32,375 nucleotides of DNA from contig JANXZM010000116.1 of the NCBI GenBank assembly GCA_025355505.1, forward strand, positions 1-32,375. Direction: 5' to 3'. This document shows positions 28,516 to 32,375 of the stretch, one piece after another. The notes below the pieces were generated by a model. It was not told the DNA's origin and did not search any database. It saw nothing but the letters and a program-made list of their open reading frames with translations. The DNA comes from Acidobacteriaceae bacterium (lineage in GTDB: Bacteria > Acidobacteriota > Terriglobia > Terriglobales > Acidobacteriaceae). The position numbers were made by a program, and so were the translations under genes. Position 1 is the first letter of the stretch; each line of letters starts with the position of its first letter.

Positions 28516-29001
28516 ATGCGGAAGCCTGAAATGCGCATCGGCTACGGTTGGGATTCGCACGAATTCAAGCCCGGCATTCCGCTCAAAATCGGCGGCGTGA
28601 CTCTGCCGCACAACCAAGGTCTCGGCGGGCATTCCGACGGCGACGTCCTGCTGCACGCGATTACCGACGCGCTGCTCGGCGCCATCGCCGGCCCCGACAT
28701 TGGATCGCTGTTTCCGCCTTCCGACCCGCAGTGGAAAAACGCCGACTCCGCCGTGTTTCTACGCGAGGCGTTAAAGCGCGTCAAGACCGCGGGCTACGAT
28801 CTTGTGAACCTGGATTCCACGCTGATTCTGTCCACTCCAAAAATTGGCCCGCATGCCGACGCGATTCGAAAACACGTCGCCGAGTTGTGCGGAATTCCCG
28901 CGGATTGTGTCGGTATCAAGGCAAAAACGCCGGAGGGCATGGGCACCGACAACGCCGCGATTGCAAATGTTGTGGTGTTGCTAAACACCGCTAAGAGTTA
29001 G
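28516..29001 (+). CDS. ispF: 2-C-methyl-D-erythritol 2,4-cyclodiphosphate synthase IspF
   Basis: IspF cyclises CDP-ME 2-phosphate to MEcPP, two steps after IspD. Motifs are RIGYGWDSHEF (metal ligands Asp and His), LGGHSDGDVLLHAITDALLG, DIGSLFPPSDPQWK, NLDSTLILSTPKIGPHADAI and IKAKTPEGMGTD, all expected. Three starts compete. The TTG at 28504 shares bases with the ispD stop. The ATG at 28516 has AAAGG four bases upstream. The ATG at 28531 begins at the conserved MRIG and has GGAAG upstream. I chose 28516 as a compromise; the family alignment favours 28531. ispD and ispF are certainly one operon. Confidence 0.95.
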   Translation: MRKPEMRIGYGWDSHEFKPGIPLKIGGVTLPHNQGLGGHSDGDVLLHAITDALLGAIAGPDIGSLFPPSDPQWKNADSAVFLREALKRVKTAGYDLVNLDSTLILSTPKIGPHADAIRKHVAELCGIPADCVGIKAKTPEGMGTDNAAIANVVVLLNTAKS

Positions 29002-29079
29002 TGGAGTGACGAGCGTCCTCGCCCGTCCTTCGCAAGGATCAGCGGCGTCGTGGCCGGGCGAGGACGCCCGGCGCTCCAC
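29001..29079. repeat. REP-like element, copy E
   Basis: Begins GTGGAGTGACGAGCGTCCTC and ends GCCGGGCGAGGACGCCCGGC plus GCTCCAC, a complete element with inverted ends and two inner palindromes. It fills the gap between the converging ispF and amidotransferase genes and includes the last base of ispF and the last base of the next gene's stop. Confidence 0.85.
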
Positions 29080-29855
29080 TAGTTACTGGCGGACCCCAAC
29101 TGTTTCGCCAACTCCGCGTGCCTGGCCCTCGCCGCCTCGATAAACGCGCGGAAAATGGCGTGCGCCGACCCCGCCAACTCCGGCCCATCGTTCACACTCC
29201 GCTCCGGATGCCACTGCACCGCCAGCACAAAATGTCGGGGAGCGGTTCCTTCCAGAGCTTCGACGATTCCGTCTTCGGTGGAACGCGCCACCACCCGCAA
29301 ACCATCTCCCACTGCGTTGGCGGACTGGTGATGCGAAGAATTCACGGCAACCGTCTTGCTGGAACCTACTATCTTCGCCAGCCGCGATCCGGGCTCGATC
29401 TCCACCGTGTGCGCTTTCGCCACCGCCCGTCCCGCGCTGTGGTTGATCGCCGACTCGATATGCTGCACCAGCGATCCCGCTCGGTACACATTCAACGACT
29501 GCAGTCCGTAGCAGATGCCCAGCACGGGCTTAAGCGCTTTGTAGGCATCCTGCAGCAGCAACTCGTCCACTATATTTCGTTGGGCATCGGCGGGCGCCGT
29601 CTTCGCGTGGCGAGCTGCGCCGTATATTTCCGGATCGAGGTCGGCCTTGCTGCCGGGCAGCAGGACGGCATCGCAGCGCTCGATCTGCTTCATCAACTGA
29701 ACCGGTGTCCGATCCAATTCGATGCGCACTGGCTCTCCACCCGCATCGCGCACCGCTTCTTCATACTGCGGCAGCGCGCGCTCGGCGTACTCGCGATCCT
29801 TGGAATGCGGCACAGGGATGGCAATACGCGGCGTCGTGGTTTTCGACTCGTTCAT
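29079..29855 (-). CDS. Class I glutamine amidotransferase-like hydrolase (peptidase C26 / PuuD-like)
   Basis: A 258-residue protein of the gamma-glutamyl-GABA hydrolase type. LLPGSKADLDPEIYG matches the family's PGG-D--P--YG block with Ser for the second Gly. The nucleophile elbow GICYGLQSLNVYRAGSLVQH carries Cys where GICRG-Q is usual. Catalytic His and Glu are in LAVQWHPERS, and VNSSHHQSANAVGDGL is the conserved substrate loop. It should remove gamma-glutamyl groups from a small amine; the substrate is not known. The ATG at 29855 is preferred; an in-frame TTG at 29876 overlaps the stop of the upstream membrane gene, but that part comes from a 15-bp duplication. It is translationally coupled to the gene above. 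Confidence 0.85.
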   Translation of the reverse strand: MNESKTTTPRIAIPVPHSKDREYAERALPQYEEAVRDAGGEPVRIELDRTPVQLMKQIERCDAVLLPGSKADLDPEIYGAARHAKTAPADAQRNIVDELLLQDAYKALKPVLGICYGLQSLNVYRAGSLVQHIESAINHSAGRAVAKAHTVEIEPGSRLAKIVGSSKTVAVNSSHHQSANAVGDGLRVVARSTEDGIVEALEGTAPRHFVLAVQWHPERSVNDGPELAGSAHAIFRAFIEAARARHAELAKQLGSASN

Positions 29856-29881
29856 GTTCAACTCACTCAGGTTCAACTCAC
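29852..29881 (-). repeat. 15-bp tandem duplication at a stop/start junction
   Basis: On the minus strand GTGAGTTGAACCTGA (29881-29867) is followed directly by GTGAGTTGAACATGA (29866-29852), one difference. The first copy carries the upstream gene's TGA stop, the second carries the ATG of the hydrolase. Confidence 0.9.
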
Positions 29882-30169
29882 GCGCTCGATCCCATCCAGC
29901 GTTTTCCGCTGCCGGTAGTTGCGAATTTCCATCAGCAGCGACAGCACCAGCACGATCGCACCCACGGTGATCGCGAACGGAAACGCGATGTGCCGGTACG
30001 CAAAAGGCAGGTTGGGCGCGACGTGCTTCACCTGCGAGTAGACCACGGTCCCCATGATGCCAAGCAGAAGCGCGACCGCGAACGACAGCAGGGTCAACAG
30101 AAACGTCATCGCGAATACGCGGAGCGGAATTCCGATCCAGCGCGGCCCGTCCGACCTCGTTTTCGCCAT
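29873..30169 (-). CDS. Small two-helix membrane protein
   Basis: A 98-residue protein with a basic head (MAKTRSDGPRW), two transmembrane segments at about residues 18-42 and 62-80, a short loop (SQVKHVAPNLPFAYRHIAF) and a charged tail (MEIRNYRQRKTLDGIERVS). No family is recognised. A TAGCCT hexamer lies six bases before the ATG and there is no Shine-Dalgarno. The stop lies within a 15-bp tandem duplication that also contains the next gene's start, so the two genes are transcribed and probably translated together. Confidence 0.7.
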   Translation of the reverse strand: MAKTRSDGPRWIGIPLRVFAMTFLLTLLSFAVALLLGIMGTVVYSQVKHVAPNLPFAYRHIAFPFAITVGAIVLVLSLLMEIRNYRQRKTLDGIERVS

Positions 30170-30240
30170 GCTTCTAGGCTACACCATCGCGAGGAACGAT
30201 CGCGCTTGACGATCGCGACAGCCGCCTTGACTTGAGCATG

Positions 30241-30494
30241 TCATACGGCGGTCTCGCCAGTCGCCCGGGCGCGGTGGCCATGTGCGATTGCCAGAACGAC
30301 AGTGTGGGAAGCGAGAGTCGCATACACAACGATGAATGGGAATTGGTGGAGTGTGTATTTCCGCAGTCAGCGAGATAGAGCGGCCAGCGGTGGAAAGCCT
30401 CTCAGATTGTTCTTATCGCGCGATCAAACGCACTTTCGAAGCTGATCGCCGCAGTCGAGCTTCGTTTCTGGTACCACGCTAAGGATTTTCCGAT
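30241..30494 (-). pseudogene. Decayed RelE/ParE-family toxin gene
   Basis: Two minus-strand frames together read like a RelE/ParE toxin. The upstream part gives SLAWYQKRSSTAAISFESAF, then DRAIRTI, an in-frame TGA, and EAFHRWPLYLADCG. The downstream part, in another frame, gives KYTLHQFPFIVVYATLASHT followed by VVLAIAHGHRARATG and a TGA at 30243-30241. The family pattern is AWY-xRS----A, RWP-Y--G-RKY-L--FPF-VVY and VLAIAHG-R. One nonsense change (probably CGA or AGA to TGA) and one frameshift near 30360 disable it. No start codon or antitoxin partner survives; a palindromic repeat lies where an antitoxin gene would be expected. Confidence 0.7.
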
Positions 30495-30573
30495 TCAGTC
30501 AGGTTGGCAAGACTGGATGCTCGGAAGGGGCGACCCTCGACGGCTAAAGCCGCTTGTGTGGCGGGTTCTAACG

Positions 30574-30599
30574 GCATGGCTAAAGCTAGAGCCATGCCC
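30574..30599. repeat. Palindrome GGCATGGCT...AGCCATGCC
   Basis: A perfect 9-bp stem with an 8-base loop, next to GGCTAAAGCC (30542-30551), which shares the GGCTAAAGC core. It looks like a dispersed intergenic repeat. Confidence 0.6.
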
Positions 30600-30730
30600 C
30601 TTCAAAACTGTCCGGGAACCAACTTGATTAGAGTTTCCCCTAGATTATATCCTTGGCCGCAAGCCCGTCCCCAGCGTCTCTAAGCGGGATCAAAGCGGGC
30701 GGAACAGCCGTCCCGCCAAGCCCATACGCT

Positions 30731-30736
30731 ACAATA
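30731..30736 (+). promoter_or_regulatory. -10-like hexamer before the 245-residue protein
   Basis: TACAAT, then ACCGTC, then the ATG at 30742 wait-free of any Shine-Dalgarno. The hexamer lies about six bases before the start codon, as for the molybdopterin oxidoreductase. Confidence 0.4.
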
Positions 30737-30741
30737 CCGTC

Positions 30742-31479
30742 ATGTCGCAAACCGCCTCCGCGATCACCCGCAGCCCCGCGGAGATCGTGCAAAGCAGCCC
30801 GGTTTCACAGGCGCCAAATGGCATCTGCTACGCCCGGTCGGGCGAGATTACCATTGCCGACAACGATCTCGACCGCATGATTGCCGTGGTGCCCGTGGCT
30901 GTGGCCGCTGCGCTCAGCCGCAAGGCGTATTACTTCGTGCCGCTCACCGTGACCCAGGGCGATGAGACCTTGATTGCCGACCGCTACGACGTTGCGCTCA
31001 GTGACAACGCAGTTTGCCATCGCAACCTGGATCTCGGCGATGCACAGTGCGTCTTCATCTCAACCCGCTTGATGGAAGACAAATTCTCGGTGGCATTTGA
31101 GTTCTACATCAACGTCGGACATGCGCTGGTCGAACGCGCCGGCATGTCCCAGAATTTTGCCGACCTCGCCTGGCAGCAAGTGGAGTCTGGCGTGCGCGGT
31201 GAAACTTCACTGGACGCATGGGAGTCGCGCAAGCTCGCCACCGCCCACGGTCCTGACGCGGAGAAATTCAAGAACGAGTATCTGGCGGCCAGCTTCGCGG
31301 ATGCGATTTCCATCTACCTGCTGTCGCTTTACCTCGACGTCGATTACTACGATCTTCGCGAACGCGACTATCCGCTGCTGGCCCCAGCTCCGATGGCCGA
31401 ACGGCTGCGCAAGATCGCCGAAATTTTTCCGCCGAATCCAGGATTCGAATTCAACATTTACTACCGGCGGCGCGCGTAA
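30742..31479 (+). CDS. Hypothetical protein, 245 residues, no recognised family
   Basis: A soluble protein without signal peptide or membrane segments. The N-terminal 25 residues are low in complexity (Ser, Ala, Gln). The body contains strands such as AYYFVPLTVTQGDETLIADR and CVFISTRLMEDKFSVAFEFY, then helices (INVGHALVERAGMSQNFADL, KFKNEYLAASFADAISIYLL) and a basic end (FEFNIYYRRRA). The codon pattern and frame look coding throughout and no competing frame is better. It could be an Acidobacteriota-specific family, but I cannot show that here. It stands alone, probably leaderless, downstream of a toxin remnant. Confidence 0.7.
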   Translation: MSQTASAITRSPAEIVQSSPVSQAPNGICYARSGEITIADNDLDRMIAVVPVAVAAALSRKAYYFVPLTVTQGDETLIADRYDVALSDNAVCHRNLDLGDAQCVFISTRLMEDKFSVAFEFYINVGHALVERAGMSQNFADLAWQQVESGVRGETSLDAWESRKLATAHGPDAEKFKNEYLAASFADAISIYLLSLYLDVDYYDLRERDYPLLAPAPMAERLRKIAEIFPPNPGFEFNIYYRRRA

Positions 31480-31870
31480 CAAAAGAAGACAACGTAGTGG
31501 CCGGGTGTGGGTCCGACCCCTGTTCTCCTAGCTCAACTCGTCATTTCGGCGCCGTTAGCCCGGTATAATCGCCCACGACTTTGGCGTCGTATGGCGCGTT
31601 GAGATCGTTGAAATCGATCCTTTCGACACCAATTTACTTTTGCTGAAAACGGTGCCGCCGCAAGAGAATTCAGACGGCGTCTCCCCATTGAGTTGTCAAA
31701 GAACTGCCGCTTTCTTGTCAAATGAACGTGGGAGGACCGTCGCAGCGCGAGGACAAACACGAACTTCCGCCACAGCCCGGTACATGCTTTCGCACCTTGG
31801 TGCCGTTGGCGGCCAGAGAGGTTACAGCTTATGCTGAAAGTAGACCGAAAGGCTCAGGTTCCGTTTGACA
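31480..31870. other. Spacer with a -10 and small hairpins, no gene
   Basis: Holds TATAAT (31564-31569), then ACGAC/GTCGT (31575-31590) and GATCG/CGATC (31603-31619) stems, and a T-rich stretch near 31631-31639. This could be a small RNA or the long leader of the next gene. A short frame from ATG 31831 overlaps that gene and is not supported. Confidence 0.4.
31564..31640 (+). ncRNA. Possible small RNA or leader transcript
   Basis: A perfect TATAAT (31564-31569) is followed by two 5-bp hairpins and a T-rich stretch (31631-31639). The -35 is poor. The second hairpin resembles a tRNA T-arm in size, but the loop TTGAAAT lacks the invariant C and no acceptor stem pairs. Weak evidence only. Confidence 0.2.
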
Positions 31871-32260
31871 ATGATTTCGCTTCGTCTCTACACGCTTGCG
31901 CTGGGCGCGATTGGCCTGGCCCTGGCCAGCTATGCCCTGCTGCGCCGCAAACCTAAGAACGCGGACGACGTCGAGCGCGAGCGCCGCATCTGGCTGAATA
32001 CCGTCGGGCGTATCACCGATGGCACGGTCATCGATGTCCATGAAATCACGACTGCCGTGAACCGGCCCGCCACCATGCTGATTTACCAGTATGACGTGGC
32101 CGGCGTTTCCTATGAGGCCTCACAGGACGTCACCTATCTTCGGCAGTGGATCAATCTACATTCCTGCCGGCTGGGGCTGCCGACTTCGGTGAAGTACGAT
32201 TCACGCAACCCCGGAAATTCCATGGTGATTGCCGAAGGCTGGATGGGCTTGAGACAATAA
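31871..32260 (+). CDS. DUF3592-like membrane-anchored protein
   Basis: A 129-residue protein with one N-terminal transmembrane helix (ISLRLYTLALGAIGLALASY), a charged cytoplasmic linker (RRKPKNADDVERERRIWLNT) and a small beta domain. GRITDGTVIDVHEITTAVNR, MLIYQYDVAGVSYEASQD and SVKYDSRNPGNSMV follow the DUF3592 pattern of a GTV-D start, a Y-Y-V-G--Y strand pair and a Y-P-NP turn. The role of the family is unknown. The start is the ATG at 31871; a TTG two codons earlier is possible. A copy of the REP-like element follows the stop. Confidence 0.75.
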   Translation: MISLRLYTLALGAIGLALASYALLRRKPKNADDVERERRIWLNTVGRITDGTVIDVHEITTAVNRPATMLIYQYDVAGVSYEASQDVTYLRQWINLHSCRLGLPTSVKYDSRNPGNSMVIAEGWMGLRQ

Positions 32261-32270
32261 ACGATTGCTG

Positions 32271-32298
32271 GTGGAGCGCCGGGCGTCCTCGCCCGCGC
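32271..32298. repeat. REP-like element, copy F
   Basis: GTGGAGCGCCGGGCGTCCTC followed by GCCCGCGC matches the start of the recG-internal copy on its coding strand. Only the first half-element is present before the sequence diverges. Confidence 0.7.
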
Positions 32299-32375
32299 TA
32301 AGGAGACTCTGATTAAGTTCTCCATTTTCCACTGATGTTCAGGATAGATTGAGGGGAGAGCATCGGAGGGGTGGC

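Larger units (their letters stand above)
30170..30741. other. 572-base region with a toxin pseudogene and repeats
   Basis: There is no intact gene. It holds the decayed RelE/ParE toxin frame (30241-30494, minus), the palindrome GGCATGGCT/AGCCATGCC (30574-30599) within a likely dispersed repeat, and a CGATCGCG direct repeat near 30197 and 30210. Confidence 0.6.

Noticed and set aside
31571-31631. tRNA-like stretch: stem ACGAC/GTCGT, T-arm-like GATCG-TTGAAAT-CGATC and a CACCA end
   Set aside because: No 7-bp acceptor pairing, no D-arm, and the T-loop lacks the invariant C, so it is not a tRNA gene.
1-32375. CRISPR array or phage-defence island
   Set aside because: No regularly spaced 25-40 bp repeats, no cas-like or defence-like proteins; the repeats present are scattered palindromes.

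Overview
The window looks like a chromosomal segment of an Acidobacteriota genome (Koribacter/Terriglobia-like). This rests on inference: GC-rich core genes, an RpsB with a long acidic tail, a FecR/tryptophan-rich secreted protein, a DUF4382/DUF5666-type lipoprotein, a 982-residue BamA, and intergenic spacers filled with short palindromic repeats. No phage, transposase, CRISPR array, rRNA or complete tRNA gene was seen.

Layout. 1-5150: the 5' end of an exported protein, an M23 peptidase (minus), thiL, a secreted hypothetical protein, an ACT-domain protein and a radical SAM enzyme (plus). 5300-12040: bamA, a molybdopterin oxidoreductase and a surface lipoprotein, all minus. 12345-16820: the translation/cell-growth cluster, transcribed right to left as rplM-rpsI-rpsB-tsf-pyrH-frr, with a TTGACA-type promoter near 16990. 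17133-22600: a small conserved-looking protein, a large FecR/DUF6600-like secreted protein with a strong terminator, and recG (minus). 22735-29001: hisC, a DUF486 membrane protein, ETF-ubiquinone oxidoreductase, a PIN/TRAM membrane protein of the YacL family, ispD and ispF (plus). 29055-30169: a class I glutamine-amidotransferase-like hydrolase and a small two-helix membrane protein (minus). 30241-30494: a decayed RelE/ParE toxin gene. 30742-32260: an unrecognised 245-residue protein and a DUF3592-like membrane protein (plus).

How the genes relate. rplM to frr supply ribosomal proteins, EF-Ts, UMP kinase and ribosome recycling factor. ispD and ispF are two steps of the MEP isoprenoid pathway and sit behind a yacL-like gene, as in Bacillus. 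thiL and hisC are single steps of thiamine and histidine synthesis. bamA inserts outer-membrane proteins, which fits a diderm cell. ETF-QO and the molybdo-enzyme belong to respiration.

Most notable: (1) a REP-like palindrome of the family found in at least five spacers also lies inside recG, in frame, and encodes about 34 extra residues just before helicase motif III; (2) several genes lack a Shine-Dalgarno sequence and have a -10-like hexamer 6-7 nt before the ATG, suggesting leaderless transcripts; (3) a RelE/ParE toxin pseudogene; (4) a strong Shine-Dalgarno serving a four-codon ORF just ahead of the radical SAM gene; (5) a 15-bp tandem duplication exactly over a stop/start junction. I found no clear new multi-gene system.
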